This document shows, one piece after another, positions 21,263-32,962 of a stretch of 64,000 bases of DNA (positions within the stretch are counted from its first letter, which is position 1; each line of letters opens with the position of its first letter). Both the position numbers and the translations under genes were made by a program. The stretch spans positions 269,405 to 333,404 of the forward strand of contig CAJNDS010002641.1 of assembly GCA_905221605.1 (NCBI GenBank), in the 5' to 3' direction. The stretch is from Symbiodinium natans. Lineage: Eukaryota; Sar; Dinophyceae; Suessiales; Symbiodiniaceae. Below the pieces are notes generated by a model. It made no database searches and was not told the origin of the DNA. It was given only the letters and a program-made list of their open reading frames with translations.

Positions 21263-21972
21263 CATCAAGCTGTTTAGATGTGTTACTTCAATGGTCTCAC
21301 GTATTCCACTGCAGAAACCCACCTAGGGCCCAAGCTACAAATTAAAGCCCTTGACTGCACTGCCCTATATAGCTCCCTTCATCGATCGTCTCGCTGTTGG
21401 ACACGCAGAGGTCACCGAGCAGTGGGAACAAGTGGCAAGGGACACAGGGAGAAGCTTTCAGTTTCGGTGATGGCTTTGTTTGCTACAGAATTCTACTATT
21501 TTCATTCTATTCGGGATGTAAGGCCAAATGCAGGCTGTGTTTTGTTAATACATGGTTTTATGGTAAAACCATGTAAAACCTATGAAGCATCGGCCTTGTA
21601 GTCAAAAGCTTTGACCTTCTCTCCCAAATCCTAGTGTTTTGGGTTCTGCATGGTTCTGACCGGCTTCTGGCCATGGTGACCCGCAGCTGCTTACCGGTTT
21701 TTGTTGCGGACTTAGAGAGGCAGGAAGGCCAGGCATCAGGGCTTTAGGGACCTCCCAAAGCCAGTTACTTGGCACGTCGTGCATAGATGCTTAGAAAGTC
21801 TATGTTGCGGCCCGAGTGTTGGGTAAGCATGCCCGACCACACAGGTTTGGGCGAGGTCGAAGTTGCTGCACGGCCAAAGTGCCTACCCTCTGCCTGTTGG
21901 ACAGCAGCTGCCACGAGCGCCACATCCTGAGCTGCTGGCACTTGCCAGCAAATCGACCCTGGATCGGGGAAC
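21263..21972. repeat. Dispersed repeat, copy 1 (copy 2 at 32560-32962)
   Basis: Starts CATCAAGCTGTTT.GATGTG and ends AAATCGACCCTGGATCGG. Both copies share long blocks such as AAGCCAGTTACTTGGCAC and CAGCTGCCACGAGC. Copy 1 is about 300 bp longer because of extra sequence at 21320-21690. No frame is conserved between the copies over the whole length. Confidence 0.8.
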
Positions 21973-22289
21973 CCCCCCCCCTTTTTTGGTCCTTTTTTTG
22001 GGTCTAGAGGGCCGCAACGTGGAGCACGGGCGCATATATCCCTAGACCCCCTCAAGCCCCCCAAAGCCAAACCTGACACCCCGAGGGCTTCGCAGTCGGC
22101 TCGGAGGCTTGGCGCGCGCCGATCCTGCGTCTGGCGCCCAGCATGTTTAGTGTTTTGGGTTGAGGGTTCGTAGGTAGTGTTTAGTTGGCTGCTTTAAGGT
22201 TGGGTGACGCTTTGAGGTGTTCAGATTTCCAGGAGTTATGCTCCTTTCGGGAGTCCTCAGACTTAAAGCCTCGTCCCTGAACACCCATC

Positions 22290-22495
22290 AGGCTTCAGGG
22301 TTTCTCTCATCTGAGCCGTGGAGCCATTTCTACTGAACTTGCTTGCCAGCTCTTCATTGCGCCACCAAACGAAGCAAGGCATTGGGTCCAGGGCCCAAAC
22401 ACGGTGTTCACGAGCATCATGTCGGCCATGCTCACGGGAGAAGTCCTTCTTCCTCATGGAGATGGATGCCGTGAAGGCAAACTACATAAGAAAAA
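22290..22495 (+). pseudogene. Decayed copy of a glycosyltransferase exon
   Basis: Encodes EARHWVQGPNTVFTSIMSAM and, after a short deletion that shifts the frame, SFFLMEMDAVKANYIRKS. The same exon is intact at 56460-56611 (RHWVQGPNSVF...YDAFFFMEMDAVPIK). The deletion removes the segment corresponding to DLRGYDA. It carries the EMDAV acidic motif of a GT-A-type enzyme but cannot make the domain as it stands. Confidence 0.6.
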
Positions 22496-22789
22496 GCGGG
22501 CCGCCATGGGGTTTCTCATATTGGGGGGGCCAAGGGTTTAGGCTTAGGTGAACCGAACTGTCAAGGTTCAGAGCTGTGTTCCGGAAGGTATTGGCCGAGA
22601 ACGCTGCGGTCGAAGTAGTTTCTCAAAGACCACAACGGCAGCTTTGACGCAAAGAAGTGCAGGTTTTGTCAGCGCTCCTATGTGCTCCTTGAGGGTTGAG
22701 GGCTACAAAGATGCTCTTTCAAAGTACACGAACAACATGGATGAGCCTGAACCAGGTACTGTCCCTGAGCATCCCTAAGGCCAAGCCCA

Positions 22790-23587
22790 TCAGTGATCGG
22801 CGCGGGCCAGGGGACCACAGCTACACCTTGTCAGAAACCTTGGAAGAACTGCATTTGCATGGGTACCACTGGGCGAGTGGTTCGGCAAATGAAAATGGCA
22901 AGAAGGGTGAGCTCCTGTCCTTCACTGCCGGCCTGGCTGATGGATTGTATCGTCGCAACTCGTCTCGCTGTCGTGAAACCATCCGCAGCTTTGACTGTAG
23001 CCAGCTACCAGCGACTGTACACTACGTCACGGACAGTTCTTTTTCCAGAGTTGTTTCTGGATCTTGTTGAGCAGTTTCCGCTGGCAAAGGTAGTCCTGAC
23101 CAACAGGAACGCATCGGATTGGGCACGACGGCGTAGGGAGCGACTAGCTCTGCTACCGGTTCAACGGCCATGCGGCTTCTGGATCGATGACTATTCCGAT
23201 GAGGACGTTGCTATCATGTTCGAAGCCCACGACGACCTTGTCAGATGGGAGAAATGCCCGACGCGGCAGGTCGTCAACCCGACACCGCAGAACCTGAGCT
23301 TTGCTGTCGACATCGTGTGTTTGCTTCGTGAGAAGCAGCGATGCCGCAATGATCTTTCTCGGCTTCAGCCAGAGGACAAGGAAGTCTTGCAACTGGCAGG
23401 GGAGGGCCTTTTGCCTTCTATGTGCAGGGACGTCTTAGATATCCTTCCGTGTGGTTTCGTCAAGAAGAACCGTGCAGCAGAGATACCTCCCCCGGTTTCC
23501 AAGCCTGTGCTGTTTGGCCAAATCCAGCGAGAAGCATTGACATCGGAGAACTGGCAGGTGCTGCCCACGCTGGGCTCAGCATGCTAG
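22790..23587 (+). pseudogene. Sulfotransferase-like gene with two frame changes
   Basis: Begins after an AG with VIGAGQGT, then in the next frame YTLSETLEELHLHGYHW, which resembles the PAPS 5'-phosphosulfate loop and following helix of P-loop sulfotransferases. It continues to HYVTDSSF, changes frame at the T5 run near 23039-23043, and resumes with PELFLDLVEQFPLAKVVLTN and RNASDWARRRRERL, the typical second PAPS-binding segment. The remainder to TGC TAG at 23587 is uninterrupted. One extra T explains the second change. Either a pseudogene or homopolymer errors in the assembly; the family (Sulfotransfer_4-like) is inferred from these motifs. Confidence 0.6.
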
Positions 23588-24800
23588 TCGCGGGGGAGCA
23601 CAGGCATAGACTTCATGGAAGTCAGTACCGATTCTGCACTGTGTTGCGTACGGCGTACAGGACGTCTGAAAACAGGTCACACTTCAGTTCTCAAGTCTCG
23701 AGTCGGAGGATAGGTAGTGAGGTTATCTTTTCGGCTTTTGTAGCTTGTGAAGGGAAGAGTGCTAGTTGCCAGCTTGATGTCATAGAGTTGATTACAAGAA
23801 TGCAATCATGTGTTCACCAACCGGCCAGGAACAATCAGGAAAAGATGAGAGAGCTTCTTTGAGTTTGTTATCATTCTCTGCTGTATTACTAAATTCGCCC
23901 ATAAGCAACCATATTAAAGGACAAGTATTTAAGTGGAGAAGCTGAAGATAAGACTTAGCATGGGCTTCTTACTCCCTTCATTCATGGCTCTTTGAGCTCA
24001 TTATAGTAGGATTTCCAAGTGATCAGGAATTCCGTATGATACTATATTGTCTTGAGAACTGACAAAGTGATTAAATTAACGCTCCCCAGCCACTTCGGGG
24101 TCTGTAAGTGCTGTTTAAGTTTTCTTCACGTTGCTTCCATCCTCTCCCAGCATGATCACCGTCCTGCGCCTCCTCTTCACTGCACGCCGACGCGCCAGCA
24201 TGTCAAACCGAAACTTACCTCTAGTGGTGCCCGTTTTTTGTTTTTCTTGATTTCGTTTCTGCTCGGTTCCTGTAGACAAGAAGGGCACCCTTCTCGTTCT
24301 TAGCTGACTGCGAACATGCGGCTCCGAGGCTTGCGCCAAATGGTCGGATTTGGCACGATGTGCGGCTTGGACATCAGCTTGGGGAAGGGTACGCACGTGC
24401 TGTCAAAATGGTATTTCACGCGATGGCGTCTTGACTTAGTAAGATTGCTAGCTTGCGCATGCTGTCACGCCAAGGGCTCGTATTGCATGTTGTACTTTCA
24501 CATGATGATATCGGATAGCGCGCGGTTTGTCATTTTTTCAGAGTGTCATTTTGTGATAGGTTATCCTGTTCTAGCCAGTAACCATATGAGAAGTCATCAC
24601 AAGCAGGACTACAAGGAACAATCATTATGTTAAGCCCCTCGTAAGCGAACATCACTATAACATGATAGCGCGTGATGCTATCATTGTGCAACTTCTATAA
24701 GCTGTCTGTGAGCACTTGCCATACCAATCTTTACGATAATGCACTGGCCAAAGCTACCGCCTTACGAGAGTAAACCTTAATGTTGCACTGTCTTTAGTAT
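23588..24800. other. No recognisable gene
   Basis: AT-richer sequence with scattered short frames and no repeat of note. Confidence 0.5.
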
Positions 24801-24804
24801 GGTA

Positions 24805-25440
24805 TGGGGGACCTTCCCCCCCCCCCCCCCCCCAAAACAAATTTGGGACCCTCTATAAACGCATGGCGCGGCGACCCCCCCCAAACACATTGGGGAAGAG
24901 GGGGGGGTGGGGGGGGGAACCGCCATCAGGGCCTCAAGCCTTTAGAACCTCAAGGCCTGAAGCTTTCCAGCCCTTAAGATTCCTGGAGCCCAAGGCCCTC
25001 AGGGCCTCAAGCCTTGCTGCGTAAGCCCTTAACCTTAAACTTAAACACAAACTCTTAAAAAAAACTCATCCGAAAAAGACTTGCTATTATAGAGGGTAGC
25101 CAGACAAACTTACTAAAGACAGCCTGACCGGCCCGTGGGCTACCTATCACAAAATTTGTTTGGGGCCTCGTTTCGTAATGAATTTCCATGAGGCTTTACA
25201 GGGAACTGGCCGGGATTAGATTTCTGGGTTCTCCGCGCTCTGGCTCTTTAAGATTCCTGGAGCCCAAGACCCTCAAGGCTTCAAGCCTTACTGCGGAAGC
25301 CCTGAACCCAAAAAAAAAACCTTAAAAAACAAGGTCCGGAAAAAAACTTGTGAGAATAACGGGTACCCTGAACAAACTCGGTTCGCAGAACAAATTTTCG
25401 AAACTTGTGATTATAGACCCTCCTTATACTAAAGCCAGCC
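24805..25440. repeat. Poly-C runs and a duplicated 'GGAGCCCAAG...CTCAAGCC' block
   Basis: C-runs at 24817-24833 and G-runs at 24901-24918. A block with AAGATTCCTGGAGCCCAAG, CAAGCCTT and A-rich tails occurs at 24976-25090 and again at 25248-25360. Confidence 0.7.
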
Positions 25441-25544
25441 CAACATTACTGTATAGAAGGTACAAAACTAGTGCTGATTGACAGAATGATACGAATTAGT
25501 TTAAAGCATCTCCTGGAACAGTACTATTTGTTAAAGAAGGAAAA

Positions 25545-25756
25545 AAGGTGCGCGTGTGTGTATATGTGTATGAGTATGTATATGTATATGTATATGTATA
25601 TATATATATATACATGCGACCCCTGCCCCCCGACCCACCTCGAATACGTACTGGTTGAAACAGTGAATCCATAAAGCCCCGAAAGACCACGAACCCAACA
25701 TTGCATAGTACCACCTACCGACCCCCCCCCCCCCCCCAAAAAAAAAAAAAAAAAAC
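25545..25756. repeat. TATG/TA microsatellite and C/A homopolymers
   Basis: GTGTATATG-type repeats pass into TATATATA (25550-25612). C18 followed by A18 lies at about 25721-25755. Confidence 0.9.
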
Positions 25757-25841
25757 TTTCCAGCCCAACCCGTGTGAACAAGTATATAGTCCGCAGGAGG
25801 TTCGCCCAGCAGCCAGCTGCCGCTCCTAAACTCCCTTGAAG

Positions 25842-26363
25842 TTTCTAGGCATTTTGAGGCCCCTAAACTCCCTTAAAATCTCTAAGCGTTTGAGGCTCCT
25901 GAACTCCCTTAAAGTTTCTAAGCATTTTCAGGCCCCTAAACTCCCTTCAAATCTCTAAGCGTTTGAGGCTCCTAGACTCCCTTAAAGTTTCTAAGCACTT
26001 TACAAGGTCCCTAAGCTCCCTTAGACACGTCGCTTATGCCCGCCCTTTGGGGGGCATCATGCTCCTGATGCGCCCCCGGGGTCCCGCCCCGGGAGCCGCT
26101 GATGCTCCTGATGCGCGCCTGGGGGTCCCGGGCTTGGGCTGGACCCGGTGATGCTCATGATGCGCACCCTCTGCAGCCCTGCAAAAAACCACGAAAAAAA
26201 AAACCGTTCACCGGAGGCAGACAGGGGTCGGCGGCACTGGCGTCCGGCCGAATTCTGCTTCGCAGAAGGCGGAAGGCTGGCAAGGCTATTGCCGGGACGA
26301 CCCGGCCTAAAAGGTCCGCCAATGCTCAATGCTCGTCCTTGGGGACCTCGCGCTGCCCGATTT
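25842..26363. repeat. Long dispersed repeat, unit A
   Basis: Begins with CTAAACTCCCTTAAAATCTCTAAGCG-type strings, then ACACGTCGCTTATGCCCGCC, GATGCTCCTGATGCGC modules, GAATTCTGCTTCGCAGAAGG, and ends CGCGCTGCCCGATTT. The same order is kept in units B and C. Encoded peptides such as LLMRAWGSRA are conserved only because the DNA is. Confidence 0.9.
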
Positions 26364-26477
26364 CAGGCCTAGCGACACGGGCCGGCCCCCGCCCCCCAAA
26401 GCACGAAACCTTGAACCTCGGCACTGTCTTCTCTTTCCCGTGTCTTTGTCCTCTCCTTCTCTCTGTCTCTCTTTCTC

Positions 26478-26588
26478 CTGCCTTCCCCCCCCCCCCCTCC
26501 CCCCCCCCCTCCCCCACCCCCCCCTCCCCCCCCCCCCCCCTCCCCCCCCCCCCCCGCCCCCCCCCCCCCCCCCCCCTCCCTCCCCCCC

Positions 26589-26625
<37 letters not shown>

Positions 26626-26650
26626 CGCGCGCGCACGCGCGCGCGCGCGC
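26478..26650. repeat. Poly-C / CG tract
   Basis: About 145 nt of almost pure C interrupted by single T, A or G, followed by alternating GC (26624-26650). It is the source of proline- or glycine-only frames on both strands. The purine strand could form G-quadruplexes. Confidence 0.95.
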
Positions 26651-26892
26651 CCGCGTCAGGAGCATCAGTGGGGTTGGTTTGGGGGCCTTAAAAGCATTCT
26701 ATGCATGCGTTTTGCCTTCGAAAAACCTTCAGAAAACGCTGTAAACGCGTGTTTTTTGGCTTGGGAAGCCTTTTTGGGGCCCAGGAAAGGGAGCATCATG
26801 AGCATCAGCGGCCTTTGCCAGGCCATCCAAAACCCCCTTAAACACGCCGATTGTATGTGCTTGAACGCTTGCGTGCCCACGAAACCCCCAAA

Positions 26893-26934
26893 AGCAAGAC
26901 CCCGAATGCCCTTAAGGGCATTCGGGGTCCTGCT
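26893..26934. repeat. 42-bp near-perfect palindrome
   Basis: A 32-bp perfect palindrome (26898-26929) is centred on CCCTTAAGGG with arms GACCCCGAATG / CATTCGGGGTC. It extends to 42 bp (AGCA...TGCT) with one mismatched pair. Confidence 0.9.
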
Positions 26935-27676
26935 GTTCGGGTGTTTTGTAGGCACGAAGCCGTTCGAGCGCGTAAAATGAGCGATTTTAGGGGCGTTTTT
27001 ACGTGGACCCACAAAACACTCGGTATTTACGAGGTTTTCTGCTGTTGGAACCCCCCCCCAAAACAAGCATCATGAGCATCAGCTGGGTCTCTGGGCCGTG
27101 GGCCCGGAGGCCCACGAAGCCCATGAGAAACGATGGCTGGATGATGCGCCCAGACCCCCGCGCATCAGCAGCATCAGCAGACCCCCCCCCCGGACATGGG
27201 TTTCGATGATGCGATCTTTGGGGGCGGGTCAAGGGCAACAAGGGTGGGGGTCGGAGGCACGCATGAAAAACCTCATAAAAACACGGTATTTACGGTGATT
27301 TCAGCGTTTTTTACTGCCTTGGGGCCGCGGGCCAGGGCTGCTGATGCTCATGATGCTCGCCTGGTTTTGGGCTTCTGGTACCCCCCCCCCCCAAACCTTG
27401 AAAAACGTGGTTTCGGCCTGGCGCGCGCCCCATGTGAAAGGCTAGGGTCGATGATGCGCGCCTGTGAGGGTTTAATGGGGTGCTGCGGGTGTTTTGTGGC
27501 CTCGGTTTTTCGTAAAAAACCCATGGTTTTTACGAGGTTTTCGTGCTTTTCGCACCACCGCGTGTTGCGTCCCCTTGGATGCCGTTTTGGAGGCCTCCCG
27601 AAGGGCCCCGCGCGAATATGAAGCAATTTTGGGCGGGGTCGGCGGCTCGGGCGCTCGCCCCTTAAAGCTAGCGCTT

Positions 27677-28176
27677 TAGGCCCCTAAACTCCCTTAAAAT
27701 CTCTAAGCGTTAAGTTTCTAAGCATTTTCAGGCCCCTAAACTCCCTTCAAATCTCTAAGCGTTTGAGGCTCCTAGACTCCCTTAATGTTTCTAAGCACTT
27801 TATAAGGCCCCTAAACTCCCTTTTTCCTAGCCCGGGGCTTAGACACGTCGCTTATGCCCGCCCTTTGGGGGGCATCATGCGCCCCCGGGGTCCTGCCCCG
27901 GGAGCCGCTGATGCTCCTGATGCGCGCCTGGGGGTCCCGGGCTGGACCCGCTGATGCTCATGATGCGCGCCCTCTGAGGGCCTCCGTGGCGACGCAAAAA
28001 AACCACGAAAAAAAAAAAAAAAAACCACGCAGGGGTCGGCGGCACTGGCGTCCGGCCTAATTCTGCTTCGCAGAAGGCCAGAGGCCAGCAAGGCTATTCC
28101 CGGGACGACCCGGGTTAAAAGGTCCGCATTTGCTCGGTCCTTTGGGGACCTCGCGCTGCCCGATTTTAAGGGGCTG
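27677..28176. repeat. Long dispersed repeat, unit B
   Basis: Same order of blocks as unit A, about 560 bp upstream of unit C in direct orientation. It has an A-tract at 28009-28023 where unit A has a shorter one. Confidence 0.9.
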
Positions 28177-28219
28177 CGCCCATGGGCGGGCAGCGCACGC
28201 AGAAGCCCGGGGCGAGCAG

Positions 28220-28736
28220 TTTCTAAGCATGTTGAGGCCCCTAAACTCCCTTAAAATCTCTAAGCGTTAAGTTTTTAAGCATTTTCAGGCCCCTAAACTC
28301 CCTTCAAATCTCTAAGCGTTTGAGGCTCCTAGACTCCCTTAACGTTTCTAAGCACTTTATAAGGCCCCTAAACTCCCCTTTTCCTAGCCCCGGGCTTAGA
28401 CACGTCGCTTATGCCCGCCCTTTGGGGGGCATCATGCTCCTGATGCGCCCCCGGGGTCCCACCCCGGGAGCCGCTGATGCTCCTGATGCGCGCCTGGGGG
28501 TCCCGGGCTGGACCCGCTGATGCTCATGATGCGCGCCCTCTGGGGGCCTCCGTGGCGACGCAAAAAACCACGAAAAAAAAACCGTTCACCGGCGGCACGC
28601 GGGGGTCGGCGGCACTGGCGTCCGGCCTAATTCTGCTTCGCAGAAGGCCAGAGGCCAGCAAGGCTATTCCCGGGACGACCCGGGCTAAAAGGTCCGCATT
28701 TGCTCGGTCCTTTGGGGACCTCGCGCTGCCCGATTT
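28220..28736. repeat. Long dispersed repeat, unit C
   Basis: Tandem to unit B and very close to it in sequence. A 43-bp linker between B and C (28168-28210, GGGGCTGCGCCCATG...) recurs at 37269-37311 and 49940-49982. Confidence 0.9.
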
Positions 28737-28856
28737 AACGGCTACCGCCAGTGCCGCCGACCCCAGAGGTGGGGGCGGGTATGTGCTGGAGGTCTTGGGG
28801 GTGGGGGTAGGGTGGGGTAGGGCGAGGCAGGTGGGGGCGGTGAGGGGTGGGGGGGT

Positions 28857-29240
28857 GAGGCCGTGGAGGAAATCCGATTAAAAGTAAAGAGAGAAGGAGG
28901 AATTTTTTCTGGATTTCGCGCGAAATCAGTAAAGTGGTAAAATCTGGGTCCAACCGGCACAGGTGGGTTTTCGAGATGCAAACTCCCGATTTCGCGTAAA
29001 ATTAGTAAATTAGTAAAATAGCAAAATAGTAAAATCTGGGTCCAACCGGCACAGGCGAGTTTTCGAGATGCAAACTGCTGAGGCCGTGGAGGAAATCCTA
29101 TTAAGAGTAAAGAGAGAAAGAGGAATTTTCTCCGGATATCGCGCGAAATCAGTAAAGTGGTAAATTCTGGGTCCAACCGGCACAGGTGGGTTTTCGAGAT
29201 GCAAACTCCCGATTTCGCGTAACAATAGTAAAATAGTAGG
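28857..29240. repeat. Tandem repeat, 143-bp unit at 223-bp spacing
   Basis: The unit from GAGGCCGTGGAGGAAATCC to ACTCCCGATTTCGCGTAA occurs at 28857 and again at 29080. A truncated copy of its middle (GTCCAACCGGCACAGG) lies between at 29040. AGTAAAATAG strings follow each. Confidence 0.85.
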
Positions 29241-30045
29241 GGGGGGTGGGGGTAGGGTGGTGGGGTTTTGGTCTGGAGGGTATCCAACCTAGATTTCAGG
29301 ATTTTCGGGTCAGGGTCAGGGGGCGGTGAGGGCGGTCAGGACGTACGTGCATTCCACCCCTTACAACACAACAATTTTGGTCAGGACAAAGGTGGGTGGG
29401 GGTTGGGGGGGGTAGGGCCCTTAGGGTCGGCGGAGTCAGGGGGCGGCTGGGGGGGGGTAGATAGAAATCTCTTGTGCTCCTCCGACCTTGTAAATCATGT
29501 TTCCAGAAAATGGGGCGGGGCATCGGCGTTACGCTTGCGGGCAAGGTGCAAGATGCTTAATGGGTTCGATTTCAAAGCTGCTATGGGACCCCTTCTGCCA
29601 GGCGTGGCTTTGCCAAAGACACTGCGATCTTGGACAGCTCGGTGAAGCAGGCCGACAGTGCATGAGCCACAAGCCCGTGGCATGCGAGGGAGTGTTGTGA
29701 GCTGACGGCCCGGTGGTGCTAGCTCTCAAACCGAACTGAACAGTAGGTATTCCATTCAGCGTCCTTGCTCTTGCCATGTGGTGCCCGATCCTATTTCTTT
29801 GTGCCTCGAGCTATCAAGAGGGCTGGACTTGGCATGATCAGAGCTGATGGAAGGTAAACCGTAGAGTTGAGACAGTTTTGGGCGCGTATCGGGTTCAGAA
29901 GCTCGGCATCTTACTCCGGTCAAGTGCTGCATATGCGTAGCCCCTTCAGCAGGATTTCGACAGCTGTCCGTGTAGTCTAGGAAAGGATTCCAAGCATCAG
30001 GATCCTCGAATGAGAGAATTCTTGGGCTGAAGCCCGCTTCAGGAA
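29241..30045. other. No recognisable gene
   Basis: GGGGGTAGGG-rich sequence to about 29465, then ordinary sequence. Nothing with family resemblance. Confidence 0.45.
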
Positions 30046-31358
30046 TTGAGTGGCCCAGTAGCTACTCCTCCTATAAATATCTGTAGAAACCTGTTTTTCG
30101 GGCCAGCCAGCAGCTCAGGTGCATCGTTCCTGGCATTGGGAGAAGCCGTCGGAGAAGCCGTGGATTTCTTTTCTGACAGCCCAGAGGCTTGCCGTGGGAG
30201 GTCATGCTTCGATCACGAAGACGGGGCATTTTTGCAGGCAGTATCGCAGGCTGTCAAGCCTCCAAGTCCCAGCAGGGGCAACCAGACTGGCAAGTGTCCT
30301 GCCCTTAACGCGGTTGGCAAGGTGACGCTGTGCTTAGGAAGTGGTGCCAACGTTTCCGACAGCAACCTTTATTGGAAGCAGAAAATGATGAAGTGGGAAA
30401 ATATTCTCGCGAAGCCTTTCGATGGTGCCTTCGATGTCCAGTATTTGCACAATGCGCGTTTCTGGTACCCCCCCCCCCCGCAGACGCGAACCATGGTGAG
30501 TGGCAAGTTAGGCTGGCTCCGCACAGCGTTGACCTGTCCGAATCTGGCTGGTATCTGCCACCTACGGCAGAAGAGCCATTGCAGGCTTGTTCAGAGACGG
30601 TGCCAGACGAGGTGATCTTTTTCAGCGGGTTCTTCTTCAAGAATTTCCAGTACGGGCATGTTCTACATGATTTGCTGCCGATGCTAACTTGGATGAGCAC
30701 TTCGCGCCCAAAGGCACGGGTGTTTCTGGAATTGGACCAAGATTCGAAGATCCAGTCCTTCATACAATGGCTTGATCCAGATCTGCACAAAAGGACCACT
30801 TTTGTGCGCGCTGGCGACGTGGTGTGTGCCGCAGCGCTGTGGGTGGTGGTTCCACGAGAGGCTCCATCACCACACAAATTTCGTATTCCCACTCTGGTGA
30901 ACAACTTGCGACGCCACATTGCCAAGGTGCAGCCTACTTACGAGGCGACAAGCACAGTGTACGTAAAACGGTTGCCTTCTACAGCGTCTCACGGCCGTCT
31001 CTTGACAGATGAGCATTCCCAGGAGGTTGTGCAGACTGCTCAGAGCGCACTTCACCGACATGGAATGCCGTCGGAAGTGGCTATCTTCGATGGGACATCA
31101 GATGGAAAAACCACTGCTACGTTCAAAGAGCAGTATCAACGCTTCAATTCTGCCATCCTAGTCTTCGGCTCTCATGGTACGGCTTTCTCGAACATCCTTT
31201 GGATGCCCTGCGAAGTACCTGCAGCAGCAATCGAGTTCGTTTGTGGTGCTCACTCCCTCCAGGCAAGAGGTTGCTTTAAGCCAAATGTGACCGGGGTGCG
31301 CTTTGACACCTATTTCCAGCTGCATGCTGGAATTTCCTGGGTGACGCTGGGCGAGTAG
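30046..31358 (+). pseudogene. GT61-like glycosyltransferase with a frameshift at a C-run
   Basis: The first frame (30046 to about 30480) encodes EAVDFFSDSPEACRGRSCF, then CPALNAVGKVTLCLGSG and AFDVQYLHNARFWYPPPP. At the C10 run (30469-30479) the meaningful frame changes and continues with ADANHGEWQVRLAPHSVDLS. Downstream are FKNFQYGHVLHDLLPML, STVYVKRLPSTASHGRLL and AILVFGSHGTAFSNILWMP, the order and motifs of GT61 (DUF563) glycosyltransferases, which add xylose, arabinose or GlcNAc in the ER/Golgi. Stop at 31356. Except for the C-run the coding is intact from about 30110 to the end, so a homopolymer miscount or a recent mutation is likely. The 5' exon (30120-30240) is duplicated at 32420-32550. 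Confidence 0.72.
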
Positions 31359-31505
31359 AATGCCGAAGCAGTTTCGATGGTGCGGCAGAGTAGATAAGAC
31401 GAAGGCTTCATTTGCATTTCCTCCGATAGTCACTAAGATAGCCGCAAGGGGGTGGGGAGTGTGGTGGGGGCGCTAATTGCGATGAATTTATTCCCGTGGG
31501 GTGGG

Positions 31506-31953
<448 letters not shown>

Positions 31954-32183
31954 GCGGGGGATTTCCAGGGAATTTGCAACGGCCGAGGTGGGAGGCGAAT
32001 AAATCAATGTTGTTCCAGGCTTAATTACACAAGAAGCCTGTGCAGCCAAGGAAATATTTCCATGTCCTGACGCAGAGCGTTTCCGACGAGGTGAGTGACT
32101 TCATGAGAGTCGATTTGGCAGGTTTTGACCAAGCTCTGGACGCAGCCTTAGCGCATGTGAAGCGCAAGTGAATCGCAGGAGAG

Positions 32184-32380
32184 ATGCGGTTGAGAACTGT
32201 TGGGTCGAAGAACACAACGAGCTTCGACCCTGCTCGCGAGCTGTTCCCCGAGTTTCCCGATCTTCAAGGGATCGAGGACATGGTCTGCATTTTTGAAAAC
32301 CCAGATTGTGGAGCAAGAGCGCCTGCAAAGCTGGAAAGACCGAAGCCACAACCAAAGACGGGCCACACCTTGAGCGCAGT
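32184..32380 (+). CDS. Candidate exon, unknown protein
   Basis: From ATG 32184 an open frame reads MRLRTVGSKNTTSFDPAREL, then FPEFPDLQGIEDMVCIFENP and a basic Pro/Lys stretch, up to a GTAAGT donor at 32377. Composition looks like coding sequence. No family recognised and no following exon identified. Confidence 0.3.
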
Positions 32381-32415
32381 AAGTGCAACGCATGTGCAAC
32401 GCCCTCGACTCTAGA

Positions 32416-32555
32416 CCTTTGCAATAAGCCGTCGGAGAAGCCGTGGATTTCTTTCCTGACAGCCCGGAAGCTTGCCATGGGAGGTCACTCTTCGATCACG
32501 AAGACGGGGCATTTCTGCGCAAGTTCTCAAGTCTCCAAGTCCGGGCAAGGGCAAC
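32416..32555 (+). repeat. Duplicate of the GT61-like 5' exon
   Basis: Matches 30128-30240 closely (GCCGTCGGAGAAGCCGTGG, CTTCGATCACGAAGACGGGG). The copy is isolated from the rest of the gene and is directly followed by the dispersed repeat at 32560. Confidence 0.8.
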
Positions 32556-32559
32556 TTGA

Positions 32560-32962
32560 CATCAAGCTGTTTGGATGTGTGTTGTTTCAATCTTCTCACG
32601 TATTCCGCTGCAGAATGCTCAGTGGTTGCACGTGTGTCTCTGGCCTGCTACTCCACCTAGGGCGCTGCATGCCAGATTTGTTGCGGAGGTAGAAAGGCAG
32701 GCAGGCCAGGGATCAGGGCTTAAAGAACCTCCAAAAGCCAGTTACTTGGCACATCGTGCACAGATGCTCAGCAATTCCATGTTGCGGTCCGAGTGTTGGG
32801 TCAGCATGCCCGACTCCACAAGTTTGGGCGTGGTCAAAGTTGCTGGACGGCCAGAGTGCCCCTAAGCTCCCTGTGCCTTCTGGAAGGCAGCTGCCACGAG
32901 CAGGACATGGTCCATGAGCTGCTGGCACTTCCCAAGCAAATCGACCCTGGATCGGCCTTGTC
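32560..32962. repeat. Dispersed repeat, copy 2 (copy 1 at 21263-21972)
   Basis: Begins CATCAAGCTGTTTGGATGTG and ends at GACCCTGGATCGG. See copy 1. Confidence 0.8.

Noticed and set aside
26307-26691. Proline-rich and glycine-rich ORFs over the poly-C tract
   Set aside because: Homopolymer translation; no flanking domain or splice logic.
25835-28740. Repeated ORFs MRLLDSLNVSKHF... in units A-C considered as a gene family
   Set aside because: The frame crosses CTCCCTTAAA repeats and GATGCTC modules, and conservation is at DNA level across all frames equally.
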